Assembly: GCA_017304125.1 (NCBI GenBank)
Contig: JAFKLV010000151.1
Coordinates: 1 to 5,544, forward strand
DNA from: Sphingomonadales bacterium
Lineage (GTDB): Bacteria > Pseudomonadota > Alphaproteobacteria > Sphingomonadales > Sphingomonadaceae
DNA length: 5,544 bases
Direction of reading: 5' to 3'
A program made the translations under genes and the position numbers. Positions 1 through 5,544 of this stretch are shown here, in pieces (within the stretch, counting starts at the first letter, position 1; the number at the start of each line of letters is the position of its first letter). Under the pieces are notes generated by a model that saw nothing but the letters and a program-made list of their open reading frames with translations, was not told where the DNA came from and made no database searches.

Positions 1-212
1 CGCGGCACCATTCCCCAATGGCGGAAGGCGCGGGCATTTTCGTCCTGCGTGAATTCGTCGCCGCAGCCGCCCTGGACGTAATTGAGCACGGAGGGCGGCA
101 TCGCCGCTTCGGCGCGCGCCTTGAGCGTCGCGAAATCGACCGGCAGGGTCGGTTGCACCCCGGCGAGGCCGGCGCCGTAGATCACATTCTGAAAGTCGCC
201 GTAATGCGGCAT
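1..212 (-). CDS. FMN-dependent alpha-hydroxy-acid oxidase, lactate 2-monooxygenase-like (N-terminal part, cut by window edge)
   Basis: Only the first 70 residues and part of codon 71 are present; the gene continues beyond base 1. The N-terminus contains NVIYGAGLAGVQPTLP (residues 9-24), then MPPSVLNYVQGGCGDE (38-53) and FRHWGMVP (63-70). This order matches the start of lactate 2-monooxygenase/lactate oxidase-type flavoproteins, where the YV.GG segment opens the FMN-binding TIM barrel. Known members of this family oxidise L-lactate or related 2-hydroxyacids; the exact substrate cannot be read from this piece. The ATG at 212-210 is supported by a perfect GGAGG Shine-Dalgarno (218-222) with a 5-nt spacer. 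It lies 90 nt downstream of the TonB-receptor gene on the same strand with no U-tract terminator between, so co-transcription is possible. The family call is firm; lactate as substrate is inference. Confidence 0.88.
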   Translation of the reverse strand, partial: MPHYGDFQNVIYGAGLAGVQPTLPVDFATLKARAEAAMPPSVLNYVQGGCGDEFTQDENARAFRHWGMVP

Positions 213-230
213 CCTCGCCTCCGTTTTATC

Positions 231-259
231 CGTCGTCCCGGCGCACGGCCGGGGTGACG
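231..259. repeat. REP-like imperfect palindrome
   Basis: Left arm CGTCGTCCCGGC (231-242) and right arm GCCGGGGTGACG (248-259) are complementary at 10 of 12 positions around a 5-nt loop; the inner six pairs (237-242 with 248-253) are perfect. The CGTC...CCGG...GACG layout resembles the short intergenic palindromes dispersed through many alphaproteobacterial genomes. It sits between the receptor stop codon and the oxidase Shine-Dalgarno. No T-run follows on either strand, so it is a poor intrinsic terminator; it could instead stabilise or process mRNA between the two genes. Membership of a genomic repeat family is inferred from its form, since only one copy is in the window. Confidence 0.55.
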
Positions 260-302
260 CCCGAAGGTCTGTGTCAGCCGCCGCGACTGCCGGCGTCAAG
301 GC

Positions 303-2372
303 TCAGCGCATCCGATAGCGCAGCCCGATCCACAAGGTGCGCGGGGTCGCCTGTTCGACGATATTGTTGCCGCTGATCCCCGCCTCGACCCGCGCGTTGA
401 ACATATTTTCCGCGCGCGCCTCTACAGTCCAGGCGCGGGCGAGCGGCAGCGTCGCCACCGCGTCGAGCGTCGTGGCCGGATGCAGCACATTGGTGTTCTG
501 ATCATCGTCGAACTGGCGTGCGACATAGCGCAGCGTGGTGGCGAGCGACGCCTCGCCAGATCGCCAGCCGAGCGTGCCGGAGACCTGATCGCGCGGGGTT
601 TGCGCCGGGCGCAGGCCGTCGAGCGCGGCGGCGGCGCCCGAGGCGACGACCCGCGCCGAAACATGCTGCCACGAGGCGCGGGCGTTGAACGGGCCGGAAC
701 GCCAGTTCGCTTCCACCTCGATGCCGGTCGAGGTGATCGCATCGACATTCTGCCGCACGCGATAGACCCCGCCTGCCGCGACGAACCCGACTCCGGGGAA
801 CATCCCCGGGCCGCGCCCCGCGGTGACATTGGCGATCGCGTCGTCGAGCCGGTTGTGGAACCAGGTCACCCCGATCGAGGTCGTCGCGGTCGGGGTGAGC
901 GTCGCGCCGCCCTCATAGCCGGTCAGTCGCTCGGGGTTGAGCGCGGCATTGGCGGCGGTGGCATCGGCGCCGACGCGGTACGGGCGATAGAGTTCGTTGA
1001 GCGTCGGCAGCCGCCAGCCGCGATACGCCGCGCCGCGCAGGGTGATCGCATCGACCGGCCGCCATGCGATGCCCGCGCGCCCGGTCGCTTCGGTGCCGTC
1101 GCGATTGGGGTAGCGCAAATTGGTCACCGAGGCGCCGGTCGCCATGACATGTTCGTTGAGATAGCCGTCGGCGATCTGCCACCAGTCGACGCGCCCGCCG
1201 AGATCGATCGTCACCCGCCCGAGATCGGCGCTGCCATCCGCGAACAGCCCCGCGGTGCGGGTTTCGCCGCCGGCATAGCGCTGGCGCGTCGGCGCCCCGG
1301 CGACATAGGTGAAAAGCTCCTGCGTGCGCCCCGAGACCGCGCGGATATCGCTGCCGAGCCGCAGCGACAGCCCGTCGCCGATCGGCGGCGCCACCTCGAT
1401 CCGCGCGCCGAGCCCGGTTGCGGGGGTGTTATACTGGTTGAGCGTCTGGGTGGCCGTGGTGCGCGCGGGGTTGATGCTGGCGAATTGCGACGAGAAGGCG
1501 CGGGTCTGCAGATAGGCCAGCGCCGACCAGTTCCACGCGCCGCGCCCGACCAGCCGGAGGCTCGCGTCAGCGCCCTGGCTGCTGTTCGCGGTATAGGCCG
1601 TGCCGCGATCGCGCGTGTCGGTGAAGGCGCTGACGCTGGCCTGCAATTCGGTCGACGGGGCGATCGCGATCACTCCGCGCACCGCGCCGCTCGCTTGCTC
1701 GTAAGGCGCCGGGCGATCGACCGGGCCACGCGATTCGGGGACAGTGGGGGTGAAGCCGTCGCCGCGCGCATAATTGCCGGAAATCGTCGCGAAACCGCCG
1801 CTGCGCACCAGCGCCGCGCTGCCGTCCGCCTCGACCGAATTGCGGCTGCCGTAGGCGACGCCCATCGCCAGCGGCGACAGCTGATCGGGGGAGGCGCTGT
1901 CCATCTCCACCGTTCCGGCGAGCGCGCCCGGCCCGAAATAGCCGCTGCCGCCGCCGCGCGTCACGCGGATGCGGCCGAGCCGCTCGGCGTTATAGGCGGG
2001 GAAGGGCACCCAGCCGCCGAACGGATCGGCCTGGGGCACCCCGTCGAGGATCAGCAATGCGCGGCTCGACGCATTGCCGCCGATCCCGCGCAACGAGATG
2101 CCCTGGCTGGTCGGGTTGGCCGAGCGCGAGTCCGAGCGGCGAAACTGCTGGAGCCCGGCGACATCGGCGAGGATGCTTTCCAGCCGCGTGCTGGCATTGT
2201 CGGTGATGCGGTCGCGATCGATCGTCACCGTGTCGAACGCGCGATCGCCGGGGCGGTCGTCCAGCCCGCGTCCGGTGACGACAACCTCATTGCTCTGCGC
2301 AATATCGGTGGTCTGCGCCTCGGCGAGCGTGGCGGTGGAGGCGAGCAGGGCGATGGCGAGCGGACGGAGCAT
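303..2372 (-). CDS. TonB-dependent outer-membrane receptor
   Basis: This is a 689-residue outer-membrane active transporter powered by TonB-ExbB-ExbD. Residues 1-19 form a signal peptide with probable cleavage at AEA|Q. A TonB-box-like EVVVTGR follows at 29-35. The plug domain spans about 45-160, with RLESILADVAGLQQ (63-76), SLRGIGGNASSRALLILDGV (93-112) and the RIRVTRGGGSGYFGPGALAGT run (134-154). The rest is the beta barrel, ending in WIGLRYRMR; the last strand ends in Arg rather than the usual terminal Phe. There is no N-terminal STN signalling domain, so it is not of the FecA type. The length is at the short end of the family. A modest AAAAGG (2379-2384) lies 6 nt before the ATG. The substrate cannot be assigned: no cobalamin riboswitch fits in the roughly 60-nt space upstream and no Fur box was recognised. 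The downstream 2-hydroxyacid oxidase hints at an organic nutrient, which is inference. Confidence 0.95.
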   Translation of the reverse strand: MLRPLAIALLASTATLAEAQTTDIAQSNEVVVTGRGLDDRPGDRAFDTVTIDRDRITDNASTRLESILADVAGLQQFRRSDSRSANPTSQGISLRGIGGNASSRALLILDGVPQADPFGGWVPFPAYNAERLGRIRVTRGGGSGYFGPGALAGTVEMDSASPDQLSPLAMGVAYGSRNSVEADGSAALVRSGGFATISGNYARGDGFTPTVPESRGPVDRPAPYEQASGAVRGVIAIAPSTELQASVSAFTDTRDRGTAYTANSSQGADASLRLVGRGAWNWSALAYLQTRAFSSQFASINPARTTATQTLNQYNTPATGLGARIEVAPPIGDGLSLRLGSDIRAVSGRTQELFTYVAGAPTRQRYAGGETRTAGLFADGSADLGRVTIDLGGRVDWWQIADGYLNEHVMATGASVTNLRYPNRDGTEATGRAGIAWRPVDAITLRGAAYRGWRLPTLNELYRPYRVGADATAANAALNPERLTGYEGGATLTPTATTSIGVTWFHNRLDDAIANVTAGRGPGMFPGVGFVAAGGVYRVRQNVDAITSTGIEVEANWRSGPFNARASWQHVSARVVASGAAAALDGLRPAQTPRDQVSGTLGWRSGEASLATTLRYVARQFDDDQNTNVLHPATTLDAVATLPLARAWTVEARAENMFNARVEAGISGNNIVEQATPRTLWIGLRYRMR

Positions 2373-2393
2373 GCGCGGCCTTTTAGTAGGAGA

Positions 2394-2406
2394 TCAAACT
2401 ATTTGA
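2394..2406. promoter_or_regulatory. Possible operator: perfect TCAAA-N3-TTTGA palindrome upstream of the TonB receptor
   Basis: TCAAACTATTTGA is a perfect 5-3-5 inverted repeat in an AT-rich patch, 21 nt before the receptor start codon. The whole space between the rplA terminator and the receptor ATG is only about 60 nt, so a dedicated receptor promoter would have to overlap or adjoin this site. No convincing -35/-10 pair was found. Regulation by a dimeric repressor or activator is a guess from symmetry and position. Confidence 0.3.
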
Positions 2407-2434
2407 AAGGGGCGTCGCGAGCGGAGGTGCGGGC

Positions 2435-2467
2435 AAAAAGAAAGGGCCGGGATTGCTCCCGGCCCTT
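2435..2467 (-). terminator. Rho-independent terminator of rplK-rplA
   Basis: A perfect 11-bp stem pairs 2457-2467 with 2442-2452 around a 4-nt loop (2453-2456). On the minus strand it is followed by a T-rich run: T at 2441, C at 2440 and five Ts at 2439-2435. It begins 28 nt past the rplA stop codon. The plus strand lacks a T-run after the stem, so termination is directional. This insulates the ribosomal protein genes from the receptor gene. Confidence 0.93.
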
Positions 2468-2495
2468 CCATTGTCCCTGACGGGAGCACGTCGGC

Positions 2496-3188
2496 TCAGG
2501 CGCCGGCGACTTCCGCCACGTCGACCTTGATGCCCGGGCCCATCGTCGAGCTGACCGCGATCTTGCGGACATACTTGCCCTTCGCGCCCGACGGCTTGGC
2601 CTTGATCACCGCATCGACCAGCGCGTCGAAGTTACGACGCAGGTCTTCGGCGGCGAAGCTCGCCTTGCCGATGCCGGAGTGGATGATGCCGGCCTTTTCG
2701 GCGCGATACTCGACCTGGCCGCCCTTGGCGGCCTTCACCGCTTCGGCGACGTTCATCGTCACGGTGCCGAGCTTCGGGTTCGGCATCAGGCCCTTCGGGC
2801 CGAGCACCTTACCGAGACGGCCGACGACGCCCATCATGTCCGGGGTCGCGATGCAGCGGTCGAAATCGATCGTGCCGCCCTGGATCGTCTCCATCAGATC
2901 CTCGGCGCCCACGACGTCCGCACCAGCAGCGCGCGCCTCATCGGCCTTCGCGCCCTTGGCGAACACGCCGACGCGCACCGTCTTGCCGGTGCCGGCCGGG
3001 AGCGTGACGACGCCACGGACCATCTGGTCGGCGTGACGCGGATCGACGCCGAGGTTCAGCGCGAGCTCGATCGTCTCGTCGAACTTCGAGGTGGCATTGG
3101 CCTTGGCCAGCGCGATCGCCTCGTCGACGCCGTGCAGCTTCTCGCGATCGATCTGGATCGCCTTATGCTTCTTGGTCAGCTTCGCCAT
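2496..3188 (-). CDS. rplA: 50S ribosomal protein L1
   Basis: A full-length L1 of 230 residues, the usual bacterial size. L1 binds 23S rRNA at the mobile L1 stalk near the E site and helps release deacylated tRNA; in E. coli it also represses its own rplK-rplA mRNA. Visible landmarks are the FDETIELALNLGVDPRHADQ segment (36-55), MVRGVVTLPAGTGK (56-69), and the family signature around LGKVLGPKGLMPNPKLGTVT (125-144). The C-terminal half carries GGQVEYRAEKAGIIHSGIGK (156-175) and STMGPGIKVD (214-223). The ATG is set by GGAGG (3196-3200), 7 nt upstream. That site lies within the last codons of rplK, and only 2 nt separate the two genes, pointing to translational coupling. The strong terminator downstream ends the unit. 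rplJ and rplL, which follow in E. coli, are absent here. Confidence 0.99.
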   Translation of the reverse strand: MAKLTKKHKAIQIDREKLHGVDEAIALAKANATSKFDETIELALNLGVDPRHADQMVRGVVTLPAGTGKTVRVGVFAKGAKADEARAAGADVVGAEDLMETIQGGTIDFDRCIATPDMMGVVGRLGKVLGPKGLMPNPKLGTVTMNVAEAVKAAKGGQVEYRAEKAGIIHSGIGKASFAAEDLRRNFDALVDAVIKAKPSGAKGKYVRKIAVSSTMGPGIKVDVAEVAGA

Positions 3189-3190
3189 GT

Positions 3191-3622
3191 TCAGCCCTCC
3201 ACCACTTCGAGGCCCATGGCCCGCGCGCTGCCTTCGATGATCTTGGTCGCAGCGTCGATGTCGTTCGCGTTGAGGTCCTTCATCTTGGCCTCGGCGATTT
3301 CCGCCAGCTGCGAACGCTTGATCTTGCCCGCGCTCACCTTGCCCGGCTCCTTCGAGCCCGACTTCAGGTTCAGCGCCTTCTTGATCAGGAAGGTGGCCGG
3401 CGGCGTCTTCGTCTCGAACGAGAACGAACGGTCGGCATAGACGGTGATGATGGTGGGGAGCGGGGCGCCCTTTTCCATGTCCTGCGTCTGGGCGTTGAAC
3501 GCCTTGCAGAATTCCATGATGTTCACGCCGCGCTGACCCAGCGCCGGGCCGATCGGCGGCGACGGGTTTGCGGCGCCGGCGGGCACCTGCAACTTGATAT
3601 AGCCAGTAATCTTCTTTGCCAT
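3191..3622 (-). CDS. rplK: 50S ribosomal protein L11
   Basis: A complete 143-residue L11, the standard length. L11 binds the GTPase-associated centre of 23S rRNA at the base of the L7/L12 stalk and is needed for RelA-dependent stringent signalling. The N-terminal domain shows the conserved proline-rich stretch PSPPIGPALGQRGVNIMEFC (20-39). The C-terminal rRNA-binding domain shows TPPATFLIKKAL (73-84) and DIDAATKIIEGSARAMGL (121-138), which fits the L11 signature. The ATG at 3622-3620 is the only sensible start and gives the conserved MAKKITGYIKLQVPAG opening. Its Shine-Dalgarno is weak: the upstream stretch is AG-rich (GAGAGAGTGAC) rather than GGAGG. It is the first gene of a two-gene unit with rplA. 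The upstream neighbour is a lipoprotein gene rather than nusG or secE, the more usual neighbours. Confidence 0.99.
   Translation of the reverse strand: MAKKITGYIKLQVPAGAANPSPPIGPALGQRGVNIMEFCKAFNAQTQDMEKGAPLPTIITVYADRSFSFETKTPPATFLIKKALNLKSGSKEPGKVSAGKIKRSQLAEIAEAKMKDLNANDIDAATKIIEGSARAMGLEVVEG
3196..3200 (-). promoter_or_regulatory. Shine-Dalgarno of rplA inside the 3' end of rplK
   Basis: GGAGG is formed by the final Glu and Gly codons of rplK and the base before them. It lies 7 nt from the rplA ATG, with the rplK TGA between. This fixes the rplA start, and ribosomes finishing L11 would pass directly over it, favouring coupled, equimolar synthesis. Confidence 0.85.
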
Positions 3623-3777
3623 GTCACTCTCTCAATCCGGCCGCTCCCTTGAAGAAGGAGGCAGCCTGGTTTCAAGTTTAGCGGTCCGAGCGGGCAAACG
3701 CCCTCCCGCAAGCTTTCCACGATTTTCGCGAGGAAGCGGCGCCCGTAGCGGAAACGGCCCGCGATTGCAATCGGCGG
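3623..3777 (-). promoter_or_regulatory. Leader/promoter region of rplK-rplA with small hairpins
   Basis: These 155 nt hold no credible gene. On the minus strand it must contain the rplK-rplA promoter unless transcription comes from upstream; no clear -35/-10 pair was recognised. Structures seen: a perfect 12-nt palindrome CGATTGCAATCG (3762-3773); a GGGC/GCCC hairpin (3692-3695 with 3700-3703) that competes with a GCGGG/CCCGC pairing (3690-3694 with 3705-3709); and CTTGAA/TTCAAG arms (3648-3653 with 3671-3676) enclosing 17 nt, about 25 nt before the ATG. In E. coli L1 binds the leader of this mRNA; any of these could belong to an equivalent site, but I could not match the L1-binding consensus. 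Confidence 0.4.
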
Positions 3778-4782
3778 CTAGGGCAGCATCCGGAAGGTGT
3801 AGCTATAGCTGGTTTGCGGCGCGCCGGAGACGTTGTTGATCGTCACCGCATAGCTGACTGCGGGCTGCAATCCGGTGACGCGCCACTGGATGCTGTTGGG
3901 CACGCCATAGCCGAGATTGTCGGTGCTGATATCGGTCACCGGCATCGCGCCCGAAGGGCCGGAGACGCTCACCGTGGCGCTGGCGAAGCTGACGCTCTGG
4001 TTGGCCCACACCCCGAGCGTGCTGGTGATCGCGGTGAACGACAGATAGTCCGTCGCGCCGAAATAGCGCTGCGGATAATCGCCATAGGGATAAGCGACGA
4101 ACGCCGGGATGCCGGTGGGGACGGCGGGCGCATTATTGAAGTGCAGCACGCGCATCGAGGCGGTGCTGGCGCGGCTGCCGTCCGCCAGTACGATCGTGAT
4201 ACGGCCGTAGGAGGTCTTGCCGAGGAACGGATCGAGGATCCAGCGGCGGTGGCCGATATCGGCGGCGCCGTTTTCGGTCATCCACAAGGCGAGATAATCA
4301 TCCTCGCTGTCGAACGAGGTGTTGCTGCCCCAGACCCCGACGAGGTTGCTCCCGCCCGCGCCCGCCGCGCCGCTCGCGCTATAGCATTGCCAGCTCGATG
4401 ACGGCGAATGGCTCAACTGCCGGGCCACCGCCATCATCAGCGATGAATCCTGCTCCTGGCTGTCCTCGTCGTTCGAATAGACGACCGGCGGCAGATTGTG
4501 CAGCGCGCGCAACGTGTTGAGATTGGAAAGGAACGTGGCCTTCACGCTGGCCTTGAGCGTGCCCGAACTGCAGGTCGAGACATTCGGCTGCACGTCATAA
4601 AGCGCTGCGGCCTGCTGCACCCAGGTGCCGGGCGTCGGCGACGCGGTTGGCGATGAACTGGGCGACGGGGTGGGGGTCGATGCCGGTTGGCTGACGCTCA
4701 GTCCGCCGCCGCCCGAATCGCCGCACCCCGCCAGCGCGAGCGGGAGCGCGATGAGACAGGCGCGGCGGATGCGGCAGTTCAT
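3778..4782 (-). CDS. Predicted CAP/SCP-domain lipoprotein
   Basis: With the ATG at 4782 this is a 334-residue protein. Residues 1-20 are a type II signal peptide with lipobox LALAGC; Cys20 would be lipidated. Gly follows at +2, so by E. coli rules it would go to the outer membrane. A Ser/Thr/Pro-rich linker spans about 31-52. Residues about 83-195 resemble a YkwD-type CAP domain: FLSNLNTLRALHNLPPVVYS (84-103), LSHSP (His125), GGSNLVG (143-149), WMTE (167-170) and GHRRWILDP (177-185). Three of the four usual CAP cavity residues can be placed (His125, Glu170, His178); the GEN glutamate is Ser145. The C-terminal part (about 225-334) is beta-rich and may be a separate Ig/Fn3-like module. An alternative TTG start at 4833 adds 17 residues and spoils the signal peptide. 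No close Shine-Dalgarno precedes the ATG. Cellular role unknown; no clear terminator separates it from rplK. Confidence 0.85.
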   Translation of the reverse strand: MNCRIRRACLIALPLALAGCGDSGGGGLSVSQPASTPTPSPSSSPTASPTPGTWVQQAAALYDVQPNVSTCSSGTLKASVKATFLSNLNTLRALHNLPPVVYSNDEDSQEQDSSLMMAVARQLSHSPSSSWQCYSASGAAGAGGSNLVGVWGSNTSFDSEDDYLALWMTENGAADIGHRRWILDPFLGKTSYGRITIVLADGSRASTASMRVLHFNNAPAVPTGIPAFVAYPYGDYPQRYFGATDYLSFTAITSTLGVWANQSVSFASATVSVSGPSGAMPVTDISTDNLGYGVPNSIQWRVTGLQPAVSYAVTINNVSGAPQTSYSYTFRMLP

Positions 4783-4807
4783 GACGCACGCGTAATTGCG
4801 AAATCCT

Positions 4808-4833
4808 GCCAAATTGCAAAACGCCAAATGCAA
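4808..4833. repeat. Short direct repeat upstream of the CAP lipoprotein gene
   Basis: GCCAAATTGCAA (4808-4819) is followed by GCCAAATGCAA (4823-4833), the same sequence with one T missing, offset by about 15 nt. The pair lies 26-51 nt before the lipoprotein ATG, where a promoter would be expected. It could be a tandem binding site for a regulator, such as the unseen partner of the adjacent histidine kinase, but nothing in the sequence proves binding. Confidence 0.3.
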
Positions 4834-4839
4834 TCGGCG
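4818..4839 (-). terminator. Candidate weak terminator after the histidine kinase gene
   Basis: On the minus strand a 6-bp stem pairs 4834-4839 with 4822-4827 (four GC pairs, one G-U, one A-U) around a 6-nt loop, followed by four Ts at 4821-4818. It begins 21 nt past the kinase stop codon. The stem is short and the T-run brief, so termination would be partial at best. It overlaps the direct repeat, so the two readings compete. Confidence 0.35.
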
Positions 4840-4860
4840 CTGCGTTATTTGTTTTTTGTT

Positions 4861-5544
4861 TCAGCGCGCGGGCAGGATCAGCACCGCCTCCAGTCCGCCA
4901 CCCGCACGATTGGCGAGCGACACATCGCCGCCCGCCTCGCGCGCGATCGCGCGGGCCAGCGCAAGGCCGAGGCCGATCCCGCCGGTTTCGCGATTGCGTG
5001 AGCTTTCCAGCCGGGTGAACGGCTCGAACACGTCGGCGAGCCGGTCGGGCGGGATGCCCGGCCCGTGGTCGGCGATGACGATCGCAACGTCTTTGCCGCG
5101 CGGGGCCAGCGTCACCTCGGCGCCGCCGCCGTATTTCACCGCATTTTCGATCAGGTTGCGCACCGCGCGGCGGATCAGCGAGGGGCGCAGCCGCACCGGC
5201 AGCCGGTCGGCCTCCTCGAAGGTCACCGGATGGCCGAGATCGCGGAAATCCTCAACCACCGCATCGACCAGCGCCGCGAGATCGACCTCGGTGACGGGTT
5301 CGCTCGGCCGGCCGAGCCGCGCGAGGCTCAATATGTCGTCGAGCGTGCGGTTCATCTCCTGGATGATGTCCGCCATCCGCGCGCGATCGGCTTCGTCCTC
5401 GACCGATTCGATCCGCACGCGCAGCGCGGCGAGCGGGGTGCGCAGATCGTGGCCGAGCGCGCCGAGCATGCGATCCTTCTCGTCGAGCATCGCACGGACC
5501 CGCACGCCGAGCCCGTTATAAGCGGCGATCACCGCGCGCACGTC
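4861..5544 (-). CDS. Sensor histidine kinase, EnvZ-like, C-terminal catalytic core (5' end outside window)
   Basis: The frame is open to the right edge, so the sensor and membrane parts are missing; 227 residues remain. Numbering from Val at 5541-5539: residues 1-25 look like the end of a HAMP linker (AAYNGLGVRVRAMLDEKDRM). The H-box LGHDLRTPLAALR gives the phospho-accepting His31, and the four-helix dimerisation domain extends to about 78. The ATPase domain shows the N-box RNLIENAVKYGG (128-139, Asn129 and Asn133), G1 box DHGPGIP (158-164), F-box FEPFTR (172-177) and G2 box GGIGLGLALA (187-196). It ends LILPAR and TGA at 4861. Autophosphorylation at His31 and transfer to a response regulator follow from the family. 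H-box and DHGPGIP forms match OmpR-partner kinases. The cognate regulator is not in the window and may lie just upstream. The GTG at 5541 is internal, not a start. Confidence 0.97.
   Translation of the reverse strand, partial: DVRAVIAAYNGLGVRVRAMLDEKDRMLGALGHDLRTPLAALRVRIESVEDEADRARMADIIQEMNRTLDDILSLARLGRPSEPVTEVDLAALVDAVVEDFRDLGHPVTFEEADRLPVRLRPSLIRRAVRNLIENAVKYGGGAEVTLAPRGKDVAIVIADHGPGIPPDRLADVFEPFTRLESSRNRETGGIGLGLALARAIAREAGGDVSLANRAGGGLEAVLILPAR

Noticed and set aside
18..257. A plus-strand 79-codon open frame at the left end
   Set aside because: It is the shadow of the oxidase gene on the other strand, which has a clear family match and a perfect Shine-Dalgarno.
270..300. CTTGAC (295-300, minus strand) as a -35 box for the oxidase gene
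   Set aside because: The hexamers 17 or 18 nt downstream match a -10 box poorly, so a promoter is not supported.
2373..2441. A riboswitch or Fur box before the TonB receptor
   Set aside because: About 60 nt between terminator and start is too short for a cobalamin riboswitch, and no Fur-type 19-bp inverted repeat is visible.
480..2480. A 666-codon open frame on the plus strand antisense to the TonB receptor
   Set aside because: The translation is Arg/Gly/Ala-rich with no recognisable domain, it runs straight through the receptor gene and the rplA terminator, and long antisense frames are expected opposite GC-rich genes with few AT-rich codons.
2679..3440. A plus-strand 253-codon open frame across rplA and rplK
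   Set aside because: It lies antisense to two certain ribosomal protein genes and has no family features.
3523..3720. A minus-strand 65-codon open frame overlapping the start of rplK
   Set aside because: It is out of frame with rplK and overlaps it, has no recognisable features, and mostly covers the leader.
4783..4833. Upstream TTG start for the CAP lipoprotein
   Set aside because: It would put 17 residues ahead of a well-formed lipoprotein signal peptide and overlap the kinase-side hairpin; the ATG at 4782 gives the expected n-region, hydrophobic core and lipobox.

Overview
The window looks like chromosomal DNA from a GC-rich alphaproteobacterium, most likely a sphingomonad. The reasons are the high GC content throughout, the L11 and L1 sequences, a small TonB-dependent receptor with an EVVVTGR box, and a decayed REP-type palindrome of a kind common in alphaproteobacterial intergenic DNA. 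No database search was possible, so the taxonomic call is an inference. All six genes lie on the minus strand, so transcription runs from high to low coordinates.

In transcription order: (1) the C-terminal kinase core of an EnvZ-like sensor histidine kinase, cut by the right edge (4861-5544). (2) A 78-nt AT-rich gap holding a weak hairpin/T-run and a pair of near-identical direct repeats. (3) A predicted secreted lipoprotein with a CAP/SCP-like domain (3778-4782). (4) A 155-nt leader with small hairpins. (5) The ribosomal protein pair rplK (L11) and rplA (L1), 2 nt apart with rplA's Shine-Dalgarno inside the end of rplK, closed by a strong intrinsic terminator (2435-2467). (6) A 689-residue TonB-dependent outer-membrane receptor (303-2372) with a small perfect palindrome just upstream. 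(7) A 90-nt gap with a REP-like palindrome. (8) The first 70 residues of an FMN-dependent alpha-hydroxy-acid oxidase of the lactate 2-monooxygenase type, running off the left edge.

Three functional blocks can be inferred: signalling plus envelope (kinase and lipoprotein), translation (L11 and L1 of the 50S stalk and exit-site regions), and uptake plus catabolism (receptor and 2-hydroxyacid oxidase). Only the rplK-rplA pair is clearly one transcription unit. The receptor and oxidase may be co-transcribed, since no terminator separates them. No RNA gene, CRISPR array, transposase or phage gene is visible, and I see no obviously novel multi-gene system. The points worth a second look are the cis-elements and the odd placement of the lipoprotein gene directly upstream of rplK.
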